Below are positions 7,375-15,304 of a stretch of DNA of 21,213 nucleotides, in pieces; position 1 is the first letter of the stretch, and each line of letters opens with the position of its first letter. The translations under genes and the position numbers were made by a program. The notes under the pieces were generated by a model. It ran no database searches, was not told the origin of the DNA, and was given only the letters and a program-made list of their open reading frames with translations. Location of the stretch: the NCBI GenBank assembly GCA_002719475.1, contig PBHQ01000051.1, forward strand, positions 1-21,213, written 5' to 3'. The stretch is from Methanobacteriota archaeon (GTDB lineage Archaea; Thermoplasmatota; Poseidoniia; Poseidoniales; Poseidoniaceae).

Positions 7375-8256
7375 ATGAAGGCAGCAGTGTACCACATCAC
7401 CAACGAGATCACTCAGGATCAAGTAGAGGCTGGACGTTTGCAGGAAGTATACGATATCAGTATCGAGTCTGGAAAGAAGGTCAGTCTACCGAGTGCATTC
7501 GATTCAGATGTTCGTTCCGATGTTATACGCAAGGCAGTAAGAGTTTCCAGAGCCAATCGCCGTCAGGCCTATGGTTCCAAGCAGCAGAAGGGCAAGAAGC
7601 GCCCAATGCCTGGAATGAGGCATTCAGTTGAATGGTGGGGTAAGGGCCGTGGTGTTTCGAGAATCATGCGAAAGACCGGTCAGAGGACTGGTGCTCAAAA
7701 CCCTCACACAAGAGGTGGACGCAGGGCTCATGGCCCCAAGGTCGAGAAGGATTGGAGCATGTCGATGAATGCTACCGAGCGCCGACTAGCGAGGGATAGT
7801 GCACTGGCAGCTACCACCGATCGAGAGATAGTTTCAGCCCGTGGGCATCGCTTCCACGAGGAAATCGATACTCTTCCTCTAATTATTGGTGATTATACCG
7901 AGGTTCGGGATGAAGGTGAAGAGAGCATGGATATTGAGGTATTCAGCCTTGAACATGCCACACGCAAACTGGTTGCAATTCTTGAGAGCCTTGGGCTGGG
8001 TGATGACTTGCAGCGCGCTCGCAATGGACGTAAGGTCAGAGCCGGTAAGGGCAAGATGCGAGGCCGCCGCCATCGCACACCAAAGAGTGTGCTCGTAGTT
8101 GTTTCTCAGAAGTCAGGACTAGCCAAGGCCGGTGGCAATATTCCTGGAGTCGATGTGGTTGCAGTCAAGGACCTTTCAGCCGAGGATCTTGCGCCCGGTG
8201 GCGATGTTGGCAGACTAACCGTCTTCACCAAGAAGGCAGTGGAGGAACTCGCTTGA
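7375..8256 (+). CDS. rpl4: 50S ribosomal protein L4 (uL4)
   Basis: Large-subunit protein whose long basic loop lines the peptide exit tunnel. In its 293 residues, the loop is visible as KGKKRPMPGMRHSVEWWGKG followed by NPHTRGGRRAHGPK, and the globular end closes with VFTKKAVEELA. It is somewhat longer than many archaeal L4 proteins (about 250), with the extra length in the globular part. It begins two bases after rpl3, so its ribosome site (the G-run at 7362-7366) lies within the end of rpl3, suggesting coupled translation. Confidence 0.97.
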   Translation: MKAAVYHITNEITQDQVEAGRLQEVYDISIESGKKVSLPSAFDSDVRSDVIRKAVRVSRANRRQAYGSKQQKGKKRPMPGMRHSVEWWGKGRGVSRIMRKTGQRTGAQNPHTRGGRRAHGPKVEKDWSMSMNATERRLARDSALAATTDREIVSARGHRFHEEIDTLPLIIGDYTEVRDEGEESMDIEVFSLEHATRKLVAILESLGLGDDLQRARNGRKVRAGKGKMRGRRHRTPKSVLVVVSQKSGLAKAGGNIPGVDVVAVKDLSAEDLAPGGDVGRLTVFTKKAVEELA

Positions 8257-8270
8257 GTTGAGGTGATATC

Positions 8271-8543
8271 ATGGATCCGTACAAAGTCATAATTGCACCT
8301 TGGTTGACAGAGAAGTCTCTGGAAGCTAGAATAAATGCAGAATACGATACAAGAAATCGTCTAGAGTTTATTGTTCACCGCAGCGCCAACAAGTCTGAGA
8401 TCGCAAGAGCAGTAGAGATTCTCTTCGATGTCAAGGTGGCTAAGGTTAACACTCGAAATGAGAAGAATGGAAAGCATGCTAGCGTTAAGTTGGCTGAGGG
8501 CTATGATGCTGAAGAAGCAGCTCTCAAGTTGGGAGCGCTCTGA
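8271..8543 (+). CDS. rpl23: 50S ribosomal protein L23 (uL23)
   Basis: Sits at the polypeptide tunnel exit, where nascent-chain factors and SRP dock. It is 90 residues long, normal for archaea. Recognised by the start PYKVIIAPWLTEKS, the central RLEFIVHRSANKSEI and the FDVKVAKVNT strand. ATG 8271 follows GAGGTGA at a 4-base distance, 14 bases after rpl4 ends. Confidence 0.97.
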   Translation: MDPYKVIIAPWLTEKSLEARINAEYDTRNRLEFIVHRSANKSEIARAVEILFDVKVAKVNTRNEKNGKHASVKLAEGYDAEEAALKLGAL

Positions 8544-8555
8544 TGAGGTGATTCG

Positions 8556-9275
8556 ATGGGTAAGAGAATACGCGCACAGAGAAAGGGTAGCAGCCCAAGA
8601 TACAGAGTAAACTCACACAGATTCCCAGGTCGCAACCGCCTACCAAACATCCGTGATGAGATGGTAGAGGTAACCGAGTTGATTCACAGCCCAGTTCACA
8701 CAGCTCCATTGGCAAGGGTGAAGAGGGAAAGTGGCGAAGAATCGTTGATTGTCGCAACGGAAGGAATCTCAGTTGGTCAGAACTTGGCCTTTGGAAACAA
8801 TGTCACCTTGCGTCCGGGTAATGTAACTACTATTGGGAACATCCCAGAAGGAACGCCGGTAAACAATCTCGAACTACGCCCCGGAGACGGTGGTAAGGTC
8901 GCTAGATCTGGTGGTGCCTCCTGTGTCGTCGAAAGCCGCATGGAAGGAGGGCGAATCAGAGTCCGTCTACCTAGTGGTAAGAGCAAGGATCTACCAGAGA
9001 ACTGTAGAGCCACTATCGGAGTTCTAGCAGGACATGGTCGAAGCGAGAAGCCATTGATGAAGGCTGGTGCAGCACACTACAAGGCCAAGGCTCGTGGAAA
9101 GCAGTACCCGAAGGTAAGCGGTGTTGCAATGAATCCTGTAGATCACCCACATGGTGGTGGAAACCATCAGGCTGTACACGGTCCAAACAGCGTCGCACGT
9201 GGCGCTCCACCTGGTAGTAAGGTCGGACATATCGCTCCAAGCCGCACTGGACGCGGCAGAGGCAAGAGGAAATGA
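8556..9275 (+). CDS. rpl2: 50S ribosomal protein L2 (uL2)
   Basis: Core large-subunit protein near the peptidyl-transferase centre, needed for subunit joining. In 239 residues it shows the archaeal N-terminus MGKRIRAQRKG, the SH3-like middle (ELRPGDGGKVARSGG) and the highly conserved VDHPHGGGNHQ motif that carries the functionally important histidine. It ends in a basic tail (RTGRGRGKRK). The ribosome site GAGGTGATTCG precedes ATG 8556. Confidence 0.98.
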   Translation: MGKRIRAQRKGSSPRYRVNSHRFPGRNRLPNIRDEMVEVTELIHSPVHTAPLARVKRESGEESLIVATEGISVGQNLAFGNNVTLRPGNVTTIGNIPEGTPVNNLELRPGDGGKVARSGGASCVVESRMEGGRIRVRLPSGKSKDLPENCRATIGVLAGHGRSEKPLMKAGAAHYKAKARGKQYPKVSGVAMNPVDHPHGGGNHQAVHGPNSVARGAPPGSKVGHIAPSRTGRGRGKRK

Positions 9276-9286
9276 GGTGAGTAAGG

Positions 9287-9784
9287 ATGGCAAAGAGAAA
9301 GCGTCGATTCATGACTCCAAAGGCAGCGCGTCGAAAGACCCGAAAGTTGCGTGGTCGCGTCAGCGAGCGCCGCAAGAAAGAATTCCTCTACCGTGGGCAT
9401 ACCATGGAGAAATTGCTCGCTATGCCCCTGTATCCTGTCGATGATGACCCGGATTCAGAGTCTGTAGTGGGCTTGCTATCTGCTAGAGCACGCCGCTCTT
9501 TTGACAGAGGCTTGCCTCAAGAGAATGAGCACCTGCGTCAGCGTGTTCGCCGAGCAAAGGAAGGACAGGTCATCCGCACCCACCGCAGGGACATGGTCAT
9601 CCTTCCAGAGTTCGTTGGCAAGGTTATTGGAATTCACAATGGTCAAGGTTTCAATGAGGTTGAAATTAAACCAGAAATGATTGGACACTTCCTAGGTGAA
9701 TTTGGAATCACTAGGAATTCGGTCACACACAGTGGCCCTGGTGTTGGTGCAACCAAGTCGTCAAAGCACGTACCATTGAAGTGA
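9287..9784 (+). CDS. rps19: 30S ribosomal protein S19 (uS19)
   Basis: Small-subunit head protein at the subunit interface. At 165 residues it is a little longer than most archaeal homologues, because the N-terminal helical part is extended. The conserved core is near the end: the RTHRRDMVILPEFVGK strand, IKPEMIGHFLGEF, and the TSSKHVPLK-type ending (TKSSKHVPLK). The stop of rpl2 is fused with the ribosome site (TGAGGTGA), 3-4 bases before a second purine stretch and ATG 9287. Confidence 0.96.
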   Translation: MAKRKRRFMTPKAARRKTRKLRGRVSERRKKEFLYRGHTMEKLLAMPLYPVDDDPDSESVVGLLSARARRSFDRGLPQENEHLRQRVRRAKEGQVIRTHRRDMVILPEFVGKVIGIHNGQGFNEVEIKPEMIGHFLGEFGITRNSVTHSGPGVGATKSSKHVPLK

Positions 9785-9793
9785 GGTGAGAAA

Positions 9794-10360
9794 ATGAGTC
9801 GAGATCGTTCAAGGTCCCAGAAGGGATATTCTCAGTTGCTACAAGGTAGCAGATTGGTAACCGCACGCGCAGTAAATTTGGATTGTCATTCCAAGCATTG
9901 CTTCGAGATTGCCCGAGCCATACGCAACATGACTGCTTCTCAGGCATTGGACCTGTTGGAATCGGTTATTCGTATCGATAGCGACCGAGAGGATATTCGT
10001 CGTAAGGCCAAGGCTATTCCCTTCCGTAGAGGAAACAACATGAGGCACCGCAAGAGAGCAGGGCCTCGTTCTCTCGGACATAGGAAAGGTAAGATTGGTC
10101 CTGGAAGATACCCCGTCAAGGCGAGTAAGGAATTCATCAAACTAATCAACAGCGCCATGGAAAATGCAAGGCATGAGCACGAGGACATAGAGCCTGAAGA
10201 TATGGTAATTACACACGTAGCCGCACATCGTGGACAGGTTAAGCGTGGTTGGATTCCACGCGCACGCGGGCGTGCTACTCCTAGCAATCACATTCAGACT
10301 AATCTAGAGATTTTCCTTGAAGATCTGAGTATTGAAATGGAAGATGAGGACGAATTCTGA
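9794..10360 (+). CDS. rpl22: 50S ribosomal protein L22 (uL22)
   Basis: Large-subunit protein whose beta-hairpin lines the exit tunnel. In 188 residues it has an archaeal N-terminal extension (KGYSQLLQGSRLVTARAVNL), the SKHCFEIARAIRNM helix, the basic hairpin RAGPRSLGHRKGKIGPGRYP, and the TPSNHIQTNLEIFLED ending typical of archaea, with an added acidic tail. Its ribosome site overlaps the rps19 stop as TGAGGTGA. Confidence 0.95.
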   Translation: MSRDRSRSQKGYSQLLQGSRLVTARAVNLDCHSKHCFEIARAIRNMTASQALDLLESVIRIDSDREDIRRKAKAIPFRRGNNMRHRKRAGPRSLGHRKGKIGPGRYPVKASKEFIKLINSAMENARHEHEDIEPEDMVITHVAAHRGQVKRGWIPRARGRATPSNHIQTNLEIFLEDLSIEMEDEDEF

Positions 10361-10369
10361 GGTGAAAAT

Positions 10370-11038
10370 ATGTCAGGCAAGAAGAATGTTATTCGACGTA
10401 TCATCGACCGTAATGTCGAGCGCCACCTAGTCAAGGAGTTCTTGATGAACAATACCAAGAAGGCTGGATTTGGGGGCCTTGACATCCGCCGTACCCCTCA
10501 AGGAACTGAGGTCACCCTGAAGGCTGAGAGGCCCGGAATGGTCATCGGTCGAAAGGGTCGAATCATCAATGAACTGCAGAGGAGATTGGACGACGAGTTC
10601 TCCATTCAGAATCCAAGGCTCAAGGTGGATGAGGTGGAGAAGCCTGCTTTGAATGCACAAATTATGGCTGAGAAGTTGGCAAGTGCTTTGGAGAGAGGCT
10701 GGTATTTCCGCCGAGCAGGACACTCAACTGCTCTGAACATCATGGAAGCCGGCGCAAAGGGAGTAATCGTAATCCTAAACGGAAAGATAACCGGAGCAAG
10801 ACACCGAACTCAGAAATTCATCGCTGGCCACATCAAGTATTGTGGTGAGACCGCTCTGGAGCATATGGATAGAGGATTTTCAACCGCTATCAAGAAGTTG
10901 GGGACTATCGGTTGCAGCGTCGCAATCATGAGGCCAGGAACTAAGTTGCCACACGAGATAACTGTGTATGGTAAGGATCAGGTCGCCGTCAATGAAGATG
11001 GTGAGGTAGAGGTCAACGTCGTGGAGGTGCCTGCATGA
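10370..11038 (+). CDS. rps3: 30S ribosomal protein S3 (uS3)
   Basis: Small-subunit head protein at the mRNA entry site. It has 222 residues, with an N-terminal KH domain carrying the GMVIGRKG loop (56-63) and a C-terminal S3 domain beginning around GWYFRRAG and GAKGVIVILNGKI. The tail is acidic. TGAGGTGA joins the rpl22 stop to its ribosome site. Its own stop overlaps the rpl29 start as ATGA. Confidence 0.97.
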   Translation: MSGKKNVIRRIIDRNVERHLVKEFLMNNTKKAGFGGLDIRRTPQGTEVTLKAERPGMVIGRKGRIINELQRRLDDEFSIQNPRLKVDEVEKPALNAQIMAEKLASALERGWYFRRAGHSTALNIMEAGAKGVIVILNGKITGARHRTQKFIAGHIKYCGETALEHMDRGFSTAIKKLGTIGCSVAIMRPGTKLPHEITVYGKDQVAVNEDGEVEVNVVEVPA

Positions 11039-11238
11039 GCCACGTTACTAACAGGGATATCGACAACATGAGCCCCGAGGCTCGCAAGTCAAGACTCAAG
11101 GAGTTGCGCGAGGAGATGTTGCAACTCCAATCAGAGAAGAGCATGGGAGGAACTGCTGCAAACATGGGTGCTTACAAGGCAACTAGGCGCAGCATTGCTC
11201 GTATGTTGACAAGAATGCATCAGGATAAGAAGGAGTGA
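11035..11238 (+). CDS. rpl29: 50S ribosomal protein L29 (uL29)
   Basis: Small two-helix protein beside L23 at the tunnel exit. It has 67 residues, with MSPEARKSRLKELREEMLQL, the family's coiled helix, and KATRRSIARMLTRM near the end. It overlaps rps3 by four bases (ATGA), which implies re-initiating ribosomes. Confidence 0.95.
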   Translation: MSHVTNRDIDNMSPEARKSRLKELREEMLQLQSEKSMGGTAANMGAYKATRRSIARMLTRMHQDKKE

Positions 11239-11243
11239 ATTCA

Positions 11244-11543
11244 GTGGCTGCTATATGCAATGTTTGTGGTCTACCAGATGAACTATGTATATGTCAGGAG
11301 ATAGCTAAGGAACAACAGATAGCTTACATTTCAACGGTGAGAAGGAGGTACGGAAAACTGGTAACGATTGTTGAAGGAATCGATGATTCGGCAATAGATA
11401 TCGACCAGTTAGCAAAGACACTCAAGGCTCGTTGTGCAGCAGGTGGAACCGTCAAGGGACGGACCATCGAATTGCAGGGCGAACACAAGAAGAAAGCAGC
11501 AGAAGTACTCAAGAAAAATGGATATACAGTGGAGGTGAGATGA
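11244..11543 (+). CDS. eif1: Translation initiation factor aIF1 (SUI1 family)
   Basis: Start-codon selection factor that binds the small subunit near the P site. The SUI1 fold is clear: RRYGKLVTIVEGID, LAKTLKARCAAGGTVKG, and IELQGEHKKKAAEVLKKNGY. The N-terminus carries CNVCG and CIC, the archaeal zinc-knuckle-like pattern. GTG 11244 (99 residues) was chosen because AAGGAG ends 8 bases before it; GTG 11235, overlapping the rpl29 stop, would leave no room for a ribosome site. This gene lies in the same place in many euryarchaeal ribosomal operons. Confidence 0.93.
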   Translation: MAAICNVCGLPDELCICQEIAKEQQIAYISTVRRRYGKLVTIVEGIDDSAIDIDQLAKTLKARCAAGGTVKGRTIELQGEHKKKAAEVLKKNGYTVEVR

Positions 11544-11798
11544 ATGGACGCACGAAATATGCCTTTGTTGGGACATAATCTCAACGTAGTCTCTTCTACA
11601 GATCCAACACTCGTTGGTAGAAATGGCGCTGTAGTTTCAGAGACTATGCGCACCATAGTCATCGAGCAACAAGGACGTAGGTCAAGGTTGGCCAAGGATG
11701 TCATCAGATTCACCATTGATGATTCGGATGCTGTAATCGACGGCAGCCAGATTGGCCAGAGGCCAGAAGATCGAATCCACCGAAGGTACAGGAAGTGA
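11544..11798 (+). CDS. rnp1: Ribonuclease P protein component 1 (Rpp29/Pop4)
   Basis: Protein subunit of RNase P, which removes the 5' leader from tRNA precursors; with Rpp21 it helps the RNA bind substrate. It has 84 residues, on the short side for the family. The Sm-like barrel is recognised from LLGHNLNVVSSTDPTLVGRNG, ETMRTIVIE and the final GQRPEDRIHRR, the usual signature of the C-terminus. ATG 11544 is preceded by GGAGGTGA inside the end of the aIF1 gene. Its location between rpl29 and rps17 is the classic euryarchaeal arrangement. Confidence 0.94.
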   Translation: MDARNMPLLGHNLNVVSSTDPTLVGRNGAVVSETMRTIVIEQQGRRSRLAKDVIRFTIDDSDAVIDGSQIGQRPEDRIHRRYRK

Positions 11799-11802
11799 TT
11801 AC

Positions 11803-12141
11803 ATGCGAGATATCGGAGTTGATGTGAATAGGCCCGAAGGGGAATGGGATGGCGATGAGAATTGTCCGTTCTATGGATCTCTAAGGCTACGTGGACAGAT
11901 TCTAGAAGGTACAGTTGCCAGTGTGGGAATGAAGAGTACCATCGTCATCGAGCGACATCACGTTCGTAAGATGGAGAAGTATGAGAGATATGACAAGCGT
12001 ATGCGTCGTCTTTCCGCTCATCTCCCAAGTTGTATCGGTGAAGTCTCCGTTGGGGACAGCGTCAAGGTCATGGAGTGCAGACCTCTTTCCAAGACGGTTT
12101 CATTCTGTGTCATTGAATCTACAGAGGGGGAGTCGCAATGA
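11803..12141 (+). CDS. rps17: 30S ribosomal protein S17 (uS17)
   Basis: Primary 16S-binding protein of the small-subunit body. ATG 11803 gives 112 residues and the expected archaeal start MRDIGVDVNRPEG. An upstream TTG (11752) in frame would add 17 residues that overlap rnp1 and match nothing, so it is rejected. Later text: NCPFYGSLRLRGQILEGTV, KYERYDKRMRRLSAHLP, VGDSVKVMECRPLSKT. The ribosome site GGAAGTGA overlaps the rnp1 stop. Confidence 0.95.
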   Translation: MRDIGVDVNRPEGEWDGDENCPFYGSLRLRGQILEGTVASVGMKSTIVIERHHVRKMEKYERYDKRMRRLSAHLPSCIGEVSVGDSVKVMECRPLSKTVSFCVIESTEGESQ

Positions 12142-12536
12142 AGGGAATAGCAGGTAAGCAGACCCGTGGTCTTCCTTCTGCAGCAAAGTTGACCTGTGCT
12201 GATAATACAGGTGCTAAGATCGTTCAGTTGATTTCGGTCTACAAGATTGGTTCGGTCATGCGCAGATACCCTGCAGCAGGTGTAGGGGATATGATCAAGG
12301 TCAGTGTCAAGAAGGGTAATCCTGAAACTCGAAGGCAAATGTACAGAGCTGTTGTAATTAGACAGCGCCGTCCATTCCGTAGAGTTGATGGTACTTGGGT
12401 CCAGTTCGAGGATAACGCTGTTGTTTTGACAAATGAGCGTGGTGAGGTACAGGGTTCGGATATCAAGGGCCCTGTGTCTAGAGAAAGTGCAGAACGCTGG
12501 CCCAGAATTGCCGCTACTGCTAAGCAGATAATTTGA
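12138..12536 (+). CDS. rpl14: 50S ribosomal protein L14 (uL14)
   Basis: Large-subunit interface protein, a known landing site for initiation and anti-association factors. It has 132 residues, with LTCADNTGAKIVQLI, GVGDMIKVSVKKG, AVVIRQRRPFRR and FEDNAVVLTNERGE, all conserved beta-barrel segments. It overlaps rps17 by four bases (ATGA). Confidence 0.97.
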   Translation: MKGIAGKQTRGLPSAAKLTCADNTGAKIVQLISVYKIGSVMRRYPAAGVGDMIKVSVKKGNPETRRQMYRAVVIRQRRPFRRVDGTWVQFEDNAVVLTNERGEVQGSDIKGPVSRESAERWPRIAATAKQII

Positions 12537-12545
12537 GGTGAGATA

Positions 12546-12950
12546 ATGGTCAAGAGCAAGAATCCAAACAAGCAGCGCAAGGCTGCCTTTACTGCTCCAA
12601 AGCACGTCAAGCGTAAGCGTATCCGTGCCCGCCTACAGACTACAGACTCGCGTTTAGCGGGCGTCAAGACCGTAACTGTAAGAGTTGGAGATCAGGTCAA
12701 GGTCGTCAGGGGAGATTACGGACAGCCATCCAAGGGTAAGAGGCACGGTGGACCGCGTGGAAACAGCGGTCTTGAGGCAAAGGTCATCAGCGTAGACTCC
12801 GATAATTCACGCATATTCATCGAAGGAGCCACATCATCCAAGGCCGACAACAAGGAGGAAGGAGTTCCAATTCATTCCTCCAATGTAGTAGTCACCAAGT
12901 TGGACGAGACCGACCCGATGCGAATGAAGCGCATTACTGACAGGAGTTGA
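12546..12950 (+). CDS. rpl24: 50S ribosomal protein L24 (uL24)
   Basis: Assembly-initiating large-subunit protein near the tunnel exit. Its 134 residues have an archaeal basic N-terminus and a KOW motif (VRVGDQVKVVRGDYGQPSKG), then VISVDSDNSRIFIEGATSSKADNKE and HSSNVVVTKLDETDP. TGAGGTGA joins the rpl14 stop to its ribosome site. Confidence 0.95.
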   Translation: MVKSKNPNKQRKAAFTAPKHVKRKRIRARLQTTDSRLAGVKTVTVRVGDQVKVVRGDYGQPSKGKRHGGPRGNSGLEAKVISVDSDNSRIFIEGATSSKADNKEEGVPIHSSNVVVTKLDETDPMRMKRITDRS

Positions 12951-12955
12951 ATAAC

Positions 12956-13660
12956 ATGGGATCAAGCCACCACCTAAAGCGATTGAACATGCCACGTAGC
13001 TGGGCTCTGCCTCGCAAGACATCGGTATGGGTGACTCGCGCCAATGCCGGACCTCATGCGCTAGAGATGTGCATGCCATTGAATGTCATTATTCGTGATG
13101 TGTTGAAGTTCGCAAAGAATTCACGAGAGGTACGTTCTATTCTTCACAATGGTTTAGTCAAGGTCGATGGGCGCCTAGTGCGTGATGCACGCCGTGGCGT
13201 AGGACTGATGGATGTACTTACTCTAGGGGATATCAACTATCGTTGTCTCTTGGACAGCAATGGTAAGTTGCGCTACCACCAGATTGCACCAAGCGATGCC
13301 GAGTGGAAGTTGTGCAGAATCGATGGAAAGTCAACATTGAAGGGTGGAAAGACTCAGTTGAATTTACACGATGGGCGTTGTATCATCATCGATGATGCAA
13401 AGGCATACAGTACTGGTGACAGTCTACAGATTAGCCTCCCTGATCAGCAGATTATGCAACACATTCCATTCGAAGATGGTGCCCCTGCCTATCTGATAGG
13501 TGGAAGCCACGTAGGAACAATCGCCCGTATCAAGGAGTTCATAGTAAAGCGTTCAAGCATGCCTAATGAGGTCGAGTTTGACGACTTTGGTACTGTGGCG
13601 CAATATGTCTTCATAGTTGGAAATGATACTCCACTACCAGGTCTGGAGGTGGGTGCATGA
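12956..13660 (+). CDS. rps4e: 30S ribosomal protein S4e (eS4)
   Basis: Small-subunit protein found only in archaea and eukaryotes. ATG 12956 (234 residues) follows AGGAG and gives the expected MGSSHHLKRLNMPRSW; the TTG at 12947 overlaps the rpl24 stop and is unlikely. Domains: a short basic N-terminus, an S4 RNA-binding domain (RSILHNGLVKVDGRLVRDAR), the central eS4 domain, and a KOW segment (LIGGSHVGTIARIKEF). Its stop overlaps rpl5 as ATGA. Confidence 0.95.
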   Translation: MGSSHHLKRLNMPRSWALPRKTSVWVTRANAGPHALEMCMPLNVIIRDVLKFAKNSREVRSILHNGLVKVDGRLVRDARRGVGLMDVLTLGDINYRCLLDSNGKLRYHQIAPSDAEWKLCRIDGKSTLKGGKTQLNLHDGRCIIIDDAKAYSTGDSLQISLPDQQIMQHIPFEDGAPAYLIGGSHVGTIARIKEFIVKRSSMPNEVEFDDFGTVAQYVFIVGNDTPLPGLEVGA

Positions 13661-14184
13661 GTGAGAATAGTAATCCAATGCTAGAGCCACGAATCGCCAA
13701 GGTCTCCATCAATATCGGAGTTGGAGAAGGCGGAGAGCGTTTGCAGACTGCAGAGCGCGTACTTGAGTTGTTAACCGGCCTGAGTTCGGTACGCACCATG
13801 GGTAAGATTCAGAATCGAGACCTCAAAGTGCGTAAGGGATTCCCCATCGGTTGCAAAGTCACAATGCGCGATGCTGAGAAGATAGAGAAATTCTTGAAAG
13901 ATGCTTTTTGGGTACGAGAAAACAGTATTCCTTCTTGGAACTTCGATGCTCAAGGCAATCTTTCATTCGGTATCAGGGACTATACCGATTTCCCAGACCA
14001 AAAGTATGATCCGGATATCGGAATCTTTGGAATGGACATCAATGTAGTTCTAGAAAGACCAGGGCACAGAGTAAGCCGCCGTCGCAGGCGAAGCCGCAAA
14101 GTCGGTAGCGATCATTCTGTCAGCCCAGAGGAATCTCGTCAGTGGTTCCAGAACAGATTCGGACTGACCATCATGGAGGAGTGA
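13657..14184 (+). CDS. rpl5: 50S ribosomal protein L5 (uL5)
   Basis: 5S rRNA-binding protein of the central protuberance. It has 175 residues, recognised by [47 protein letters not shown], and [19 protein letters not shown], the archaeal C-terminal segment. Four-base ATGA overlap with rps4e. Confidence 0.96.
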   Translation: MSENSNPMLEPRIAKVSINIGVGEGGERLQTAERVLELLTGLSSVRTMGKIQNRDLKVRKGFPIGCKVTMRDAEKIEKFLKDAFWVRENSIPSWNFDAQGNLSFGIRDYTDFPDQKYDPDIGIFGMDINVVLERPGHRVSRRRRRSRKVGSDHSVSPEESRQWFQNRFGLTIMEE

Positions 14185-14186
14185 AA

Positions 14187-14339
14187 ATGGCAAGAGATCA
14201 CGGAGAGACGATTGGACGCACCATCGGTTGCCGCCGTTGTGGGCGCAAGAGAGGAATGATTCGTCGTCATGGGCTCAGGCTATGCCGCCAATGTTTCAGA
14301 GATATAGGCCGAGATATCGGTTTCAAGAAGTTCAGTTGA
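14187..14339 (+). CDS. rps14: 30S ribosomal protein S14, zinc-binding type (uS14)
   Basis: Small zinc-ribbon protein of the small-subunit head. It has 50 residues from ATG 14187, with the complete zinc site C15-x2-C18 and C33-x2-C36. The frame is open further upstream to 14142 inside rpl5, but the added residues match nothing, and GGAGGAGTGA sits just before 14187. It starts 2 bases after the rpl5 stop. Confidence 0.96.
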   Translation: MARDHGETIGRTIGCRRCGRKRGMIRRHGLRLCRQCFRDIGRDIGFKKFS

Positions 14340-14351
14340 GGTGAGATAGAG

Positions 14352-14741
14352 ATGCAATTCGATCCATTAAATGATGCTTTGGCTAAGATATTCAACGCTG
14401 AGCAGGCGGGACGCTACAACGTTAGCGTTAGCCCAGCAAGCAAGTTGATAGGTTCAGTACTAGAAATTATGCAGCATGCAGGATACATTGGAACTTTCGA
14501 CAAGGAAGATGATGGACGCGGCGGTTCATACAATGTAGAGTTGCGCGGTGCAATCAACCAATGTGGTGTTGTCAAGCCACGCCACTCTGTACGTAGACAG
14601 GAATACGAGAAGTGGGAATCTCGCTATTTGCCCGCTCAAGATTTTGGTTTGTTGATTCTTACGACCAATCAAGGTGTAATGCACCATTACGACGCTAAGT
14701 CGTCAAGAATAGGTGGCCGTTTGCTGGCTTATGTTTTCTGA
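14352..14741 (+). CDS. rps8: 30S ribosomal protein S8 (uS8)
   Basis: Binds the central domain of 16S rRNA. It has 129 residues, with DPLNDALAKIFNAEQAG, the archaeal form of the start, HAGYIGTFDKEDDGRGG and the C-terminal LLILTTNQGVMHHYDAK (bacterial counterpart GxSTSxG). TGAGGTGA precedes ATG 14352. Confidence 0.95.
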   Translation: MQFDPLNDALAKIFNAEQAGRYNVSVSPASKLIGSVLEIMQHAGYIGTFDKEDDGRGGSYNVELRGAINQCGVVKPRHSVRRQEYEKWESRYLPAQDFGLLILTTNQGVMHHYDAKSSRIGGRLLAYVF

Positions 14742-14750
14742 GGTGATTAT

Positions 14751-15299
14751 GTGGCATTGTTAGATAGAATAGAACATGTGGTGCAGACGCCTGATGGCGT
14801 CAACGTCAGTTATTCAGACGGCGTAGCTACCGTCTCGGGAGAGAATGGTAGCCTTTCGCGAACTTTTGTTCATGACAAGGTCGAGATTTTGCTTGAGGGT
14901 GGCGCAGTAATTGTCAGAGTGGACATCCCACGCCGCAAGGAAAAGGCATTGGCTGGAACCTGGGCTGCGCATCTGCGCAATATGATCAAAGGGGTTTCAG
15001 AAGGGTTCACCTACCATCTCAAGGCATTGTATAGTCACTTCCCAATGACCCTCAAGGTCGAAGGAAATGCTCTCATCGTCAACAATTACTTCGGAGAGAA
15101 GGTTCCGCGTAGAGCAGAATTGCCTTGGTCTCCTGCAGATGTCAAGGTTGAGATCAAGAACAAGGTCGAAGTCGTGGTTTCAGGCGCTGATAAGGAGAAG
15201 GTTGGACAGACCGCTGCTAATATCGAACGCTGTGCAACCGTCAAGAAGAGAGATCGCCGGGTTTTCCAGGACGGCATATACCTGGTCGGTAAGGAGTGA
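14751..15299 (+). CDS. rpl6: 50S ribosomal protein L6 (uL6)
   Basis: Two-domain protein near the factor-binding site at the L7/L12 stalk base. It has 182 residues. The start is GTG, six bases after TGAGGTGA; the ATG two bases before it is out of frame. GTWAAHLRNMIKGVSEGFTY ends the first domain, and the second has VEGNALIVNNYFGEK and CATVKKRDRRVFQDGIYLV. Confidence 0.96.
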   Translation: MALLDRIEHVVQTPDGVNVSYSDGVATVSGENGSLSRTFVHDKVEILLEGGAVIVRVDIPRRKEKALAGTWAAHLRNMIKGVSEGFTYHLKALYSHFPMTLKVEGNALIVNNYFGEKVPRRAELPWSPADVKVEIKNKVEVVVSGADKEKVGQTAANIERCATVKKRDRRVFQDGIYLVGKE

Positions 15300-15304
15300 T
15301 TAAG